Shown here piece after piece: positions 55,764 to 64,000 of a stretch of 64,000 bases of DNA. The stretch comes from an uncultured Roseovarius sp. (GTDB lineage Bacteria; Pseudomonadota; Alphaproteobacteria; Rhodobacterales; Rhodobacteraceae). The notes beneath the pieces are model-generated. The model was not told the origin of the DNA. It saw nothing but the letters and a program-made list of their open reading frames with translations, and ran no database searches. Location of the stretch: contig NZ_CAJXNN010000015.1 of the NCBI RefSeq assembly GCF_913057115.1, forward strand, positions 1 through 64,000, given 5' to 3'. Made by a program: the position numbers and the translations under genes. Position 1 is the stretch's first letter. Every line of letters begins with the position of its first letter.

Positions 55764-56929
55764 GCTGTCGCCTGTGCGTTGATGGCGGCACCGGTGGCGG
55801 CAATCTGCTTGCGCGGATCGAAGAAGGGTTTTTCCACGACGGTCGCGGTGGTCTCACCCGTCTGGGTCAGAACTTCCAACTCGCTGCCCAGTTCGGCCGC
55901 CTCAACCGCCACCATGGCCAGCGCGATGTTCTTTTTCAGGCGCGGCGAATAAACCGCCGAGGTTACCTTGCCCACAGTCTCGCCCTCGTGATTGATCGTC
56001 CAGAAGGCGGTGTTCGGGCCGGCCATCGGATCGCCATCAATGATCAGGCCAACCTGTTTGCGGGCAACACCATTGTCACGGATGCGTTGCAGGGCGAACT
56101 TGCCGATGAAATCGGCCTCCATGTCGAGGTTCACCAGACGGTCAAAGCCCAACTCGAAGGGGTTCGTGGTGATGTCGGCATCGGCGTGGTACGACAGCAT
56201 GCCACCTTCGATGCGGCGGATGGTCGAGGTGTGGCCGGGCTTGAGGCCCATGGGCATACCAACGGCCATGATCCGCTCCCACAGGGCGTCGCCATAGGTG
56301 GAGTCTCGCAGGTAAATCTCGTACCCCAATTCGCTGGACCAGCCGGTGCGCGACACGATCAGCGGAATACCGTCCAGCTGCGTTTCGATGAACCAGTAGT
56401 AACGCAGGTCCATGATCTCGTCGCCAAAGAGTTCCCGCATGATCTCACCCGATTTCGGGCCTTGCAGCTGCAACGGCGACACATCCGGCTCGGTGATGGT
56501 CACATCAAGGCCCGAGTGTACGGCCACACCCTGCGCCCAAAGCAGGATGTCGCTATCGGCCAGCGACAGCCAGAAGTGATCTTCCGCCAGTTTCAGCAAG
56601 ATCGGATCGTTCAGGATGCCGCCTTCGGCATTGGTGATCAGGACGTATTTGCACTGACCGACCGACATGTTGGACAGGTCGCGCGGGGTCAGCATCTGGG
56701 TGAACTTTGCAGCATCCGGCCCGGTGATTTCGACCTGACGCTCGACCGCCACGTCACACAGGATGGCGTCGTTCACAAGGTTCCAGAAGTTTTGTTCCGG
56801 ATCACCGAAATCGCGCGGGATGTACATGTGGTTGTAAACCGAAAATCCCTGCGCGCCCCAACGCACGGTGGCGTCGAAGTAAGGCGATTTGCGAATCTGA
56901 GTACCAAAGCCAAAATCTTGAAGTTGCAT
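55760..56929 (-). CDS. DmdA-like / GcvT-family aminomethyltransferase
   Basis: 389 residues from ATG 56929, where GGGTGGAG sits 6 nt upstream. It has the GcvT/DmdA fold: YNHMYIPRDFG, CDVAVERQVEITGPDAAKF, MLTPRDLSNMSVGQC, NDPILLKLAEDHFWLSLADSD, and EPDVSPLQLQGPKSG. These segments are clearly like DMSP demethylase (DmdA), which moves a methyl from the sulfonium to tetrahydrofolate. It diverges enough that N-methyl or other methyl donors are equally possible. First gene of a run with OsmC, hydratase and CoA ligase. Confidence 0.75.
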   Translation of the reverse strand: MQLQDFGFGTQIRKSPYFDATVRWGAQGFSVYNHMYIPRDFGDPEQNFWNLVNDAILCDVAVERQVEITGPDAAKFTQMLTPRDLSNMSVGQCKYVLITNAEGGILNDPILLKLAEDHFWLSLADSDILLWAQGVAVHSGLDVTITEPDVSPLQLQGPKSGEIMRELFGDEIMDLRYYWFIETQLDGIPLIVSRTGWSSELGYEIYLRDSTYGDALWERIMAVGMPMGLKPGHTSTIRRIEGGMLSYHADADITTNPFELGFDRLVNLDMEADFIGKFALQRIRDNGVARKQVGLIIDGDPMAGPNTAFWTINHEGETVGKVTSAVYSPRLKKNIALAMVAVEAAELGSELEVLTQTGETTATVVEKPFFDPRKQIAATGAAINAQATA

Positions 56930-57506
56930 GATGTTCTCCACCCTCATTTGCGCTTCGGGCCCGGCCCTAGGCTGCGTTGTCTCCTGAGGCGGATGTAATC
57001 GGTTTCATTTGAAATTCCGGCCTAAAAATCGGGGCTTACGCAGACCGTTCAGGCTTGGATTCAGGGCTTTGAGGACCGATTGGACCAAGTTGCCAAGTAG
57101 CGACACGGGCGTGTCGCAAATATCTGAATCAGTATTTCACGATTGATCCGCCTGTTGTGCGCATCTTTTCAAATCCGTCGTTCATCGTAGAGATGTGAGC
57201 GGCGGCTTTGCGCAGGGAGCGGAGTTCGCGAAGTTGCGACGTTTCTCGATACCAGACCTTCGTTTCAACCGCCACAAATGCGGGCAGTGAGCCCTTGCTG
57301 GACGTTCAAAGCATAGACCCGGGCCCGAATAGCACCGCAGGTGCCAGGCCATCGCCGCTTCGTCCCGCAAAACCGACATGCACAGGCTTTATCCGCAGTC
57401 TGGGACGAACACCAAACTGACCCACGTGCAAGCCACGCCGCGGGCTTGACCCGGGGCCTCTTTCACGTTCCAAAAGGTGAAAACGCAAAGCATCCCCGAG
57501 GACCAA
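56930..57506. other. 577-bp intergenic region, divergent promoters
   Basis: It separates the leftward DmdA-like operon from the rightward agmatinase gene. No convincing coding frame. It presumably holds both promoters. An imperfect CAAGCC/GGCTTG stem (about 57429-57448) and a TTTCAC/GTGAAA pair (about 57462-57482) lie in the agmatinase leader, and GAGGA precedes its ATG. No known riboswitch was recognised. Confidence 0.55.
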
Positions 57507-58469
57507 ATGACCAAACACGGCTATGAAAGCGGGCGGCTCGACCTGCCCTTCGTCGGCATCTCCACCTTCGGCAAAAGGCCCTATGTGGCGGATTGGTCCA
57601 CCATCGACGCCGATATCGCCATCCTCGGCGCACCGTTTGACGCAGGCACCCAATGGCGCTCGGGCGCGCGCTTCGGCCCGCGTGGCGTGCGCGAGGCAAG
57701 CACGCTCTTCAGCTTCGGCCACGCCGGGGCCTATGACCATGAGGACGACGCCACCTACCTGCCCGGCACGGTGCGCATGGTCGACATTGGCGACGCCGAT
57801 ATCATCCACACCGATACCGAAAGCTCCCACGCCAATATCGAACAGGGCGTGCGCGCCATCCTCAAGGCGGGGGCCCTGCCGGTGACCATCGGCGGCGATC
57901 ACTCGGTCAATATCCCCTGCATCAACGCCTTTGAGGGCCAAGGCGATATCCACATCCTGCAAATCGACGCCCACCTCGATTTCGTCGATGAACGCCACGG
58001 CGTGCGGCACGGCCACGGCAACCCGATGCGCCGCGCCGCCGAGAAACCCTATGTCACCGGCCTCACCCAACTGGGCATCCGCAACGTCAGCTCCACCGCC
58101 AAGGACGGCTATGACGACGCCCGCGCGCGCGGCTCCGATATCCTCTCGGTCCGGCAAATGCGCGCGCTGGGGCCAGAAGCCACCGCAAACCGCATCCCCA
58201 AAGGCGCGCGGGTCTATGTCACCATCGACATCGACGCCTTCTGCCCCTCCATCGCACCGGGCACCGGCACACCCAGCCACGGCGGCTTTCTCTACTACGA
58301 AGTGCTGGAACTGCTGCAAACGGTGGCCCAAAACCACGAGGTGGTCGGCCTCGACCTCGTCGAGGTTGCCCCCGATTACGACCCCACAGGCTCCACCTCC
58401 ATCCTCGCGGCACAACTTTTGCTGAACGTTCTGGGCTTCATCTTCCACGCGCGGGGGCACGGCCTTTAA
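57507..58469 (+). CDS. Agmatinase-family ureohydrolase
   Basis: 320 residues from ATG 57507 (GAGGA just upstream). Mn-dependent arginase fold: VTIGGDHSVNIPCINAF, LQIDAHLDFVD, and VTIDIDAFCPSIAPGTGTPS. All binuclear metal ligands (His in GGDHS, Asp/His/Asp in DAHLD, Asp-X-Asp in DID) are present. The usual DP after the last motif is CP here. Probably cleaves a guanidino compound to urea plus an amine; agmatine, guanidinobutyrate and related substrates cannot be separated. Single gene. Confidence 0.85.
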   Translation: MTKHGYESGRLDLPFVGISTFGKRPYVADWSTIDADIAILGAPFDAGTQWRSGARFGPRGVREASTLFSFGHAGAYDHEDDATYLPGTVRMVDIGDADIIHTDTESSHANIEQGVRAILKAGALPVTIGGDHSVNIPCINAFEGQGDIHILQIDAHLDFVDERHGVRHGHGNPMRRAAEKPYVTGLTQLGIRNVSSTAKDGYDDARARGSDILSVRQMRALGPEATANRIPKGARVYVTIDIDAFCPSIAPGTGTPSHGGFLYYEVLELLQTVAQNHEVVGLDLVEVAPDYDPTGSTSILAAQLLLNVLGFIFHARGHGL

Positions 58470-58566
58470 CCCCGCGCCAGCACATCACAGCAAGATCACA
58501 TTCGCTGCCAAATATCGCCCAATTTAGCGGCGAACCCTAGGCAAACACAAAACGCTTAGGTTGCAA

Positions 58567-60018
58567 ATGCATTTTCAAAGTCTAATCAAATCCTGCCTGA
58601 CCGAAAAATTCTGGTCGATCCAAGGCCGCGCCTCCCGATCCGAGTTTTGGATCTTCATGGCGTTTTGCACGGCGGTGATGGTGATCTTGGTGCTCTTCAC
58701 CGGCACATGGCGGATGAAACCGCTCATTTCACTCTGGCTCGATCCCTCCTACGGGTTCTACCTGCTCCGCACGGTGGGCAGCCTGATCGAACTGGCGCTC
58801 TTTGTGCCTGCCACAACAGTCACCATTCGCCGGTTTCACGATATAGGGCTTAGCGGCTGGTGGTATCTGGGCATCCTTGTCCCCTCCGCCTACATGACAG
58901 CCCGGTTTGCCGATGGCGAAATTCTCGGCCCGCTGTTTGGTCTGGTCGCCATAACTTCGGTCGCCCTGCGCAAAGGCACCTATCGCGGCGAAAAATACGG
59001 CCCCGCACCGAAGGCCCCAGACCCCGATGAAGCCCGTCAATTTGACAGGTCCGGCCACAAACGGCTCTGGATCGGCCTGCGCCCGCTGACCGCGCGCCTC
59101 GGGCTGGCCGCCATCGGCCTCATCGGGCTTCTCGACGTGGCTATCGCCCATCTTTACACCCCCGCGCCCCAACCAGAGCCCTACTTCGACCCAAACCGCC
59201 AGCAAGTGATGCTGCGCGACGCGGGCCGCAATGGGCATTGGGGCGACCATGATGATGCCCTCTGGGCCTTCAGCTTTCCCAAAGCCGCCAACGTGCACCC
59301 CACGGTGGATTACAAACGCGTCACACTTGTGAGCGCCGAAGATGTCGAAAAGACCCACAAACAGGGCTACGCTGTGCTTTCAACCGAGCTGCGCCCCAAA
59401 CAGCCCGCGTCGGGAGACTCCACGCTGAAACTTCTCGTTACCTTACCCGAATTCAGCCCGCTTGCCGGGGCGTTTACAGATCACCCAAAGACAGCCTTGG
59501 AAATCTCCCTACCCTCACAGCATCGCCTTTACGATGGCACCCCCGATTGGGGGAGCACCCCCTCCTTCACCGACGAATTCGAAAAACTGACCCGCTTCAA
59601 TTGTGAAGCCGACCGTGTCATTGCCCCGGGGATCACCCGGTTAAAGGAAATGTCCGCCGCCTCGGCCCAAGCCGCGCTTGAGGCCTTTCGCGACCGCGGC
59701 CCGCGCTATGAAACCCGCGAGGGCTGCATCGGCAAAGCCGCTGCGCGCGGGGCAAGCTATGCCGTCACCGACGGCACCGGCAACCCGGCGGGTTTCGGAA
59801 CCTGTGAGAGTTATCGCAAAGCCGAAGATTTCGGAACATGCCGCTTTACATTCTGGCTGCCCCAAGAGCGCGTCATCACCTACCGCTTTTCCGAGGAATT
59901 CCTGCCCATGCTGCGCGACATAGATGCCCAAGCCCGCGATGCTCTGGCGCAGGCCACCGTGGCGCATGCCTCCAAGAACATTGACCTACCGACGCGCCAA
60001 AGCGCGCATGGTCAGTAA
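58567..60018 (+). CDS. DUF805 membrane protein with large C-terminal region
   Basis: 483 residues from ATG 58567 (AGG 6 nt before). The N-terminal ~130 residues are DUF805: [17 protein letters not shown], three to four membrane helices, and [19 protein letters not shown]. After a linker and another membrane helix near residue 185 ([20 protein letters not shown]) comes a roughly 280-residue region rich in Pro, Tyr and charged residues with a few cysteines, likely periplasmic. DUF805 alone is usually 110-150 residues, so the tail is unusual. Function unknown; tail-to-tail overlap with the LuxR gene. Confidence 0.72.
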   Translation: MHFQSLIKSCLTEKFWSIQGRASRSEFWIFMAFCTAVMVILVLFTGTWRMKPLISLWLDPSYGFYLLRTVGSLIELALFVPATTVTIRRFHDIGLSGWWYLGILVPSAYMTARFADGEILGPLFGLVAITSVALRKGTYRGEKYGPAPKAPDPDEARQFDRSGHKRLWIGLRPLTARLGLAAIGLIGLLDVAIAHLYTPAPQPEPYFDPNRQQVMLRDAGRNGHWGDHDDALWAFSFPKAANVHPTVDYKRVTLVSAEDVEKTHKQGYAVLSTELRPKQPASGDSTLKLLVTLPEFSPLAGAFTDHPKTALEISLPSQHRLYDGTPDWGSTPSFTDEFEKLTRFNCEADRVIAPGITRLKEMSAASAQAALEAFRDRGPRYETREGCIGKAAARGASYAVTDGTGNPAGFGTCESYRKAEDFGTCRFTFWLPQERVITYRFSEEFLPMLRDIDAQARDALAQATVAHASKNIDLPTRQSAHGQ

Positions 60019-60653
60019 TTCCCCGCCACGTACTTGGCAATCGCCGCCCCGCGTGAGTTCACATCGAGCTTCTGGTAAATCGCCTTGAGGTAATATTTCA
60101 CCGTGTTCTCGCTCAGGCCCAGCCGCGCGGAAATCTGGAAATTGGTCAAGCCATCCACCAACAGCGCCAAAATCTCATGCTCGCGCCGCGACAGCGCGTC
60201 GGTGTTCTCCGAAGTCAGCCGCTTGAGGATATCCGTGGGCACGATCGAATGTCCCTCCACCAGCTTGCCCAGAATCTTCGGCAGGCTGGTCAGGATCTGG
60301 CTCATCATGCAAACCGAATTGGCCCCCTGTTTGATCGCCGCCCGGATAAAAGCAAACTCGCTGTCCTCGGCGACGACGACGACCATCACCTGCGGGTAAT
60401 CCTTGCGCACCATCTCCAGCACCTGGGTCAAATCCCCATCCGCCAGCCGCACACCCAAAATCAGGATGGCAGGCCCCTTGGTCCCCGACAGCAGCTTCTT
60501 GAGGCTCGCCTTGTCGGTGGCGAAGGCACCCAGCGTCACCTCGGGAATTTGCGACACAAGCGACCCTATCCCCTGACAGACGATCACTTGCCGGTCGGCA
60601 ACAATCACCTGCGGGGCGTCGCGCGTGGCGCTGTCTACAGGCGCCGCGGTCAT
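60012..60653 (-). CDS. LuxR/NarL-type regulator with degenerate receiver
   Basis: 213 residues from ATG 60653, because GGAGGAG lies 9 nt upstream; an ATG 18 nt earlier is possible. C-terminal LuxR helix-turn-helix: [43 protein letters not shown]. The N-terminal domain has the receiver shape ([33 protein letters not shown]), but the position of the phosphoacceptor Asp is Gly. It is therefore probably not regulated by phosphorylation. Its target genes are unknown. Confidence 0.82.
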   Translation of the reverse strand: MTAAPVDSATRDAPQVIVADRQVIVCQGIGSLVSQIPEVTLGAFATDKASLKKLLSGTKGPAILILGVRLADGDLTQVLEMVRKDYPQVMVVVVAEDSEFAFIRAAIKQGANSVCMMSQILTSLPKILGKLVEGHSIVPTDILKRLTSENTDALSRREHEILALLVDGLTNFQISARLGLSENTVKYYLKAIYQKLDVNSRGAAIAKYVAGNY

Positions 60654-60925
60654 GAATTTGGTCTCCTCCATCGGCACAGTGTACACGAAACGCGGCCTTT
60701 TCCCACGCCCTGAAATGCGACAAAAAATCACTCTAAAACGATGATTTTCAAGGATTTTTCAGTATGCCACGGCATGCGACTGTGCGCCTTCACTCAACCG
60801 GGTGGGGCCGCCCTACCCGATAGGAGGCACGCCCCGCCAGCCGCTCGCCATGGGTATTCACTCGGGGATTACGCCAACAGCCGCAGATGCCGATACAGGG
60901 ATCAAAGAAAAACTGGAGAAGCCCC

Positions 60926-62128
60926 ATGCACGGTTATCAACACCTCTTCGTCCCCGGCCCCACCAATGTCCCCGAACCCGTCCGGCAGGCCATGAACATC
61001 CCCATGGAGGACATGCGCGCCCCGGATTTCGGCGGCTTCGTCGATAGCGTCCTGACCGACATCAAAAAGGTCTTCCGGCTTGAAAACGGCCGGGTCTTCA
61101 TCTTCCCCTCCTCCGGCACCGGGGCTTGGGAATCGGCGATCACCAACACGCTCGACACCGGCGACCGTGTGCTGATGTCGCGCTTCGGCCAGTTCTCCCT
61201 GCTCTGGGCCGAGATGGCCACCCGCCTCGGCCTCGATGTGGACCTCTGCGACACCGACTGGGGCAACCCCGTCCCGGTCGAGACCTATGCCGAACGCCTC
61301 AAGGCTGATACCGGCCACCAGATCAAGGCCGTCTTCGCCACCCACAACGAGACCGCCACCGGCGTCACCTCCGACATTGCCGCCATCCGCCGCGCCCTGG
61401 ACGAGGCGGGCCACCCCGCCTTGCTTTTCGTCGATGGCGTCAGCTCCATCGCCTCGATCGAATTCGAGATGGAAAAATGGGGCGTCGACCTCGCTGTCGC
61501 CGGTTCGCAAAAGGGCTTCATGCTGCCGGCGGGCCTCGGCTTCCTCGGGGTCTCCGACAAGGCGCTTGCGGCCAGCAAAACCGCCTCCATGCCGCGCAGC
61601 TACTTCCATTTCGCCGATATGATCGCCCTCAACGACACCGGCTATTTCCCCTATACGCCCGCTACGCAACTCCTGCGCGGTCTACGCGTGTCGCTCGACA
61701 TGCTGCTTGAGCCCGGAATGGAAAGCACATGGGCCCGGCACGCCCGCCTCGCCGAAGGCACACGCGCCGCCGTGGCCGCTTGGAATGGCTGCGAACTGGT
61801 GGCCCGCGATCCGGCCTGCTACTCCGACACGGTCTCGGCGATCTATACGCCCCAAGGCGTCGATGCCCGCGACGTGATCTCGACCGCCTATTACAAATAC
61901 CAAACCTCGCTGGGATCGGGCCTCAACATCCTTGCCGGTCGCGCCTTCCGCATCGGTCATATCGGCTCGATGAACGCGGTCATGCTCTGCGGTGCGATTT
62001 CCGCCGCTGAAATGGCCCTGCGCGATGCCGGGGCCAAGGTTGAACCCGGCTCCGGCATCGCCGCCGCGTCCGAGCATTTCCGCGCCACGACCCCCGATGC
62101 GCGCCACGCGGAAAGCAAGGCAGCCTGA
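60926..62128 (+). CDS. Serine--glyoxylate-type aminotransferase
   Basis: 400 residues from ATG 60926 (GGAG upstream). Class V PLP enzyme: LFVPGPTNVPEPVRQAMN, FIFPSSGTGAWESAITNTL, SRFGQFSLLWAEMATRLG, VDGVSSIASIEFEMEKW, PLP lysine in VAGSQKGFMLPAGLGF, and GHIGSMNAVMLCGA. It fits serine-glyoxylate aminotransferase, but the closely related aspartate-glyoxylate enzyme (BhcA) shares these features and none of its partner genes is visible. Monocistronic. Confidence 0.8.
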   Translation: MHGYQHLFVPGPTNVPEPVRQAMNIPMEDMRAPDFGGFVDSVLTDIKKVFRLENGRVFIFPSSGTGAWESAITNTLDTGDRVLMSRFGQFSLLWAEMATRLGLDVDLCDTDWGNPVPVETYAERLKADTGHQIKAVFATHNETATGVTSDIAAIRRALDEAGHPALLFVDGVSSIASIEFEMEKWGVDLAVAGSQKGFMLPAGLGFLGVSDKALAASKTASMPRSYFHFADMIALNDTGYFPYTPATQLLRGLRVSLDMLLEPGMESTWARHARLAEGTRAAVAAWNGCELVARDPACYSDTVSAIYTPQGVDARDVISTAYYKYQTSLGSGLNILAGRAFRIGHIGSMNAVMLCGAISAAEMALRDAGAKVEPGSGIAAASEHFRATTPDARHAESKAA

Positions 62129-62218
62129 GCCTGCCTTGCGCCCTGCCGCATAGCTGACAACCACATGAGGGAGCGTTTGTGTTGAAGCCGCAGGCGACAC
62201 CAACGAATGCTCCCTCAT
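62115..62218. repeat. Two inverted repeats between convergent genes
   Basis: GCAAGGCAG (62115-62123) with CTGCCTTGC (62131-62139) forms a 9-bp hairpin overlapping the stop codon. ATGAGGGAGC (62165-62174) with GCTCCCTCAT (62209-62218) closes a 34-nt loop, and the adjoining bases partly pair too. Both are likely transcription-end structures between the aminotransferase and the convergent ABC ATPase. No T-run is present. Confidence 0.55.
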
Positions 62219-62246
62219 CAAAGCCAAGTCATGCGTTAGACGGCGC

Positions 62247-63857
62247 TCATGCCGGTTGCCGGCTCCACTTGGTGCCGGGGACCGCTGCCAGAAGGTTGCG
62301 GGTATACTCCGCCTTGGGATCAAGAAAGACCTCGCCCACCGGGCCAAGCTCCACCAGCTTGCCCTTTTGCATCACCGCCACCCTGTCACAAAGCTGCGCC
62401 GCCACCCGCATGTCATGGGTGATGAACATCAGCGACAGGTTCAACCGGCTTTGCAGGTCGCGCAAAAGGTCCAGAACCTGCGCCTGAATGGACACGTCCA
62501 AGGCCGAAACCGCCTCATCCGCGATGATCAGGTCCGGGTCCATCGCCAAGGCGCGGGCAATGCCAATCCGCTGCCGCTGCCCGCCGGAAAACTCATGCGG
62601 ATAGCGGTCTGCGGCGCCGGCATCCAGCTCGACAATCTCCAGCAATTCGCGCGCCCGCGCATGGGCCTTATCCTTGGGCACGCCTTGCACAATCGGCCCT
62701 TCCGACAGGGCATGCAAAATCTTCTTGCGCGGATTGAGCGAGGCATAAGGGTCTTGGAAAATCATCTGCACCCTGCGGCGCGCGCTGCGCAATTCCTCGG
62801 CGCTCAGGCTGTTCATGTCTTGGCCGTCAAGGATCACCTCGCCGCTGTCGGCCTCCACCAGCCGCACGATGGCGCGGCCCACGGTGGATTTGCCCGAACC
62901 GGATTCGCCGACAATGCCCAAAACCTCGCCCCGCGCGATGGTGAACGACACATCGTCAATCGCCGTGACACTCCGCTTGGGTTTGAAGAGACCACCCGAG
63001 GTGACAAAGGTCTTGCGCAGGTTGCGCACCTCCAGAACCGGCCCCCCGGCATTTGGCTCAGGTGTGGGAACGTGATCAGACGGGATCGCCTCAAGCAAGG
63101 CCTTGGTGTAATCGTGCTGCGGGTTTTCCAGAACCTCGCGCGCCGCGCCCTGCTCGACAATCTCGCCATAGCGCATGACGATCACCCGGTCGGCAATCTC
63201 GGCCACGACGCCGAAATCATGGGTGATGAACATCACCGCCATGCCGTGGCGTTCCTGAATGGATTTGATGAGGTCAAGGATTTGCGCCTGCGTTGTCACA
63301 TCCAGCGCCGTTGTCGGCTCATCGGCAATCAGGATCGCCGGATCAAGCGCCAGCGCCATGGCGATCATCGCCCGCTGCCGCTGCCCGCCCGACAATTGGA
63401 AAGGATAGGCGCGGATGATCTTTTCGGGGTCGGGCAGGCCCACCTCACGAATAAGGGACAGGGCCTTTTCCCGCCGCTCTGCCGGGCTGTGCCGGTTGTG
63501 CGCCTCGAAGACCTCGGTGATCTGGTCGCCAATCCGCATCAGCGGGTTGAGGGCGGTCATCGGCTCTTGGAAGATCATCCCGATCCGGTCACCCCGCAGC
63601 TTACGGCGCTCACCGTCCGGCAGGCTCATGATGTCCCGCCCTTCGAAGACTGCGCTGCCCTGCGCCACCTCCACCTGATCGGGCAAAAGCCCCATCAGCG
63701 CATTCGCGGTCATGGACTTGCCCGACCCGGATTCCCCCACCACACACAGGATTTCCCCGGCGTTGAGGTCAAATTCCACATGCTGAACGGCAAACTCCCG
63801 GTCGGCCCCGGGGGGCAGGGAAATCGCCAGATCGCGGATTGAAAGCACCGTTTCCAT
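62247..63857 (-). CDS. Dipeptide/oligopeptide-type ABC transporter, fused double ATPase
   Basis: 536 residues from ATG 63857. Two complete ABC domains in tandem: the first with Walker [34 protein letters not shown] and DEPTTALDV; the second with [39 protein letters not shown] and DEAVSALDV. Each is followed by a peptide-transporter C-terminal extension. This is a DppD-DppF-like fusion powering import of peptides or similar solutes (for example YejF or GsiA type). The permease gene upstream ends 1 bp before the start. Confidence 0.88.
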   Translation of the reverse strand: METVLSIRDLAISLPPGADREFAVQHVEFDLNAGEILCVVGESGSGKSMTANALMGLLPDQVEVAQGSAVFEGRDIMSLPDGERRKLRGDRIGMIFQEPMTALNPLMRIGDQITEVFEAHNRHSPAERREKALSLIREVGLPDPEKIIRAYPFQLSGGQRQRAMIAMALALDPAILIADEPTTALDVTTQAQILDLIKSIQERHGMAVMFITHDFGVVAEIADRVIVMRYGEIVEQGAAREVLENPQHDYTKALLEAIPSDHVPTPEPNAGGPVLEVRNLRKTFVTSGGLFKPKRSVTAIDDVSFTIARGEVLGIVGESGSGKSTVGRAIVRLVEADSGEVILDGQDMNSLSAEELRSARRRVQMIFQDPYASLNPRKKILHALSEGPIVQGVPKDKAHARARELLEIVELDAGAADRYPHEFSGGQRQRIGIARALAMDPDLIIADEAVSALDVSIQAQVLDLLRDLQSRLNLSLMFITHDMRVAAQLCDRVAVMQKGKLVELGPVGEVFLDPKAEYTRNLLAAVPGTKWSRQPA

Positions 63858-63858
63858 C

Positions 63859-64000
63859 TTAGCGCCCCTTCCGTGCCAGCCGCGGGTTGAGCGCATCGTT
63901 CAGCCCCTCGCCGATCAGGTTCAGCGCCAGCACCGTCAACAGGATCGCCACACCGGGAATGAAGCTCAGCCACCAGGCCGAGCGGATCACCGTCCGCGCC
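63859..64000 (-). CDS. ABC transporter permease (DppC-like), 3' end only
   Basis: The last 46 codons of an open frame running off the right edge of the window, ending TAA at 63859-63861. It reads ARTVIRSAWWLSFIPGVAIL and then LTVLALNLIGEGLNDALNP, the C-terminal helix and tail typical of DppC/OppC permeases. It is one base from the ATPase start, so it belongs to the same transporter operon. Confidence 0.85.
   Translation of the reverse strand, partial: ARTVIRSAWWLSFIPGVAILLTVLALNLIGEGLNDALNPRLARKGR

Noticed and set aside
56930-57506. Short frames in the region upstream of agmatinase
   Set aside because: All are under 75 codons, lack ribosome-binding sites, and show no protein-like composition.
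60732-60925. Possible glycine riboswitch before the aminotransferase
   Set aside because: No recognisable aptamer core or paired conserved elements; only scattered GC-rich stems.
62256-63842. Long plus-strand frame opposite the double ABC ATPase
   Set aside because: Low-complexity His/Arg/Leu-rich translation with no family; the minus strand has two complete ABC domains.
1-64000. tRNA, rRNA, CRISPR arrays, transposases, integrase or phage genes
   Set aside because: None was seen: no cloverleaf-like conserved TTCGANTC arms at gene ends, no regularly spaced repeats, and no recognisable transposase or integrase translation.

Overview
The window reads as chromosome of a marine alphaproteobacterium of the Rhodobacteraceae (Roseobacter group). 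This rests on high GC, dense operons with 4-bp start/stop overlaps, a taurine-dissimilation island, a SoeABC-type sulfite dehydrogenase, a methanethiol-oxidase-like protein and several small families typical of that group. No rRNA, tRNA, CRISPR array, insertion sequence or prophage was found. Species was not determined.

Left part (1-15.9 kb): organosulfonate island. On the minus strand are tauA, tauB and a left-truncated tauC (taurine ABC importer). Facing them is tpa (taurine:pyruvate aminotransferase), then a HupE/UreJ-like membrane protein. After a small ABM-domain gene come tauR (MocR-type activator), xsc, ackA and a molybdenum sulfite dehydrogenase operon, soeA - 49-residue membrane ORF - soeB - soeC. 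Together these import taurine, transaminate it to sulfoacetaldehyde, cleave that to acetyl phosphate and sulfite, recover ATP from the acetyl phosphate, and oxidise the sulfite to sulfate. Paired TGG-containing direct repeats with the same 23-bp spacing precede both tpa and xsc and are good TauR-site candidates.

Middle (15.9-44.9 kb): a mixed region. It holds a DUF1523 membrane pair, creatinase with all catalytic residues, a P1/S58 peptidase, a degenerate KDGal-kinase-like protein coupled to a TIGR01244 phosphatase-like protein, a 5-oxoprolinase/hydantoinase fusion, an Lrp regulator divergent from a UspA-AGCS symporter pair, a class III aminotransferase, zapE, an MFS carrier, aroC and a membrane-anchored NYN nuclease. 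Next is an IclR-controlled cluster of methanethiol oxidase-like SBP56, [2Fe-2S] ferredoxin and CoA-binding protein. A compositionally odd patch (about 35.9-36.9 kb) carries a DUF1992 gene and a strong inverted repeat. Then come an APH-kinase/acyl-CoA dehydrogenase pair (split ACAD10/11-like), dapB, rbfA, a phosphodiester glycosidase, a MATE transporter, truB and DUF1643.

Right part (44.9-64 kb): ten consecutive minus-strand genes, 56929 down to 44937, mostly translationally coupled. In order of transcription they are a DmdA-like folate-dependent demethylase homologue, OsmC, enoyl-CoA hydratase, acyl-CoA synthetase, class V aminotransferase, a xanthine-dehydrogenase-type FAD subunit, a fused [2Fe-2S]/molybdopterin subunit, a 6-hydroxynicotinate-reductase-like Fe-S protein, UPF0280 and DUF1185. 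This looks like an incompletely described catabolic pathway for a (perhaps N-methylated) heterocycle and is the best candidate for a novel system here. The window closes with an agmatinase-family ureohydrolase, a DUF805 protein, a LuxR regulator whose receiver lacks the phosphoacceptor Asp, a serine-glyoxylate-type aminotransferase, and the ATPase and truncated permease of a dipeptide-type ABC importer.
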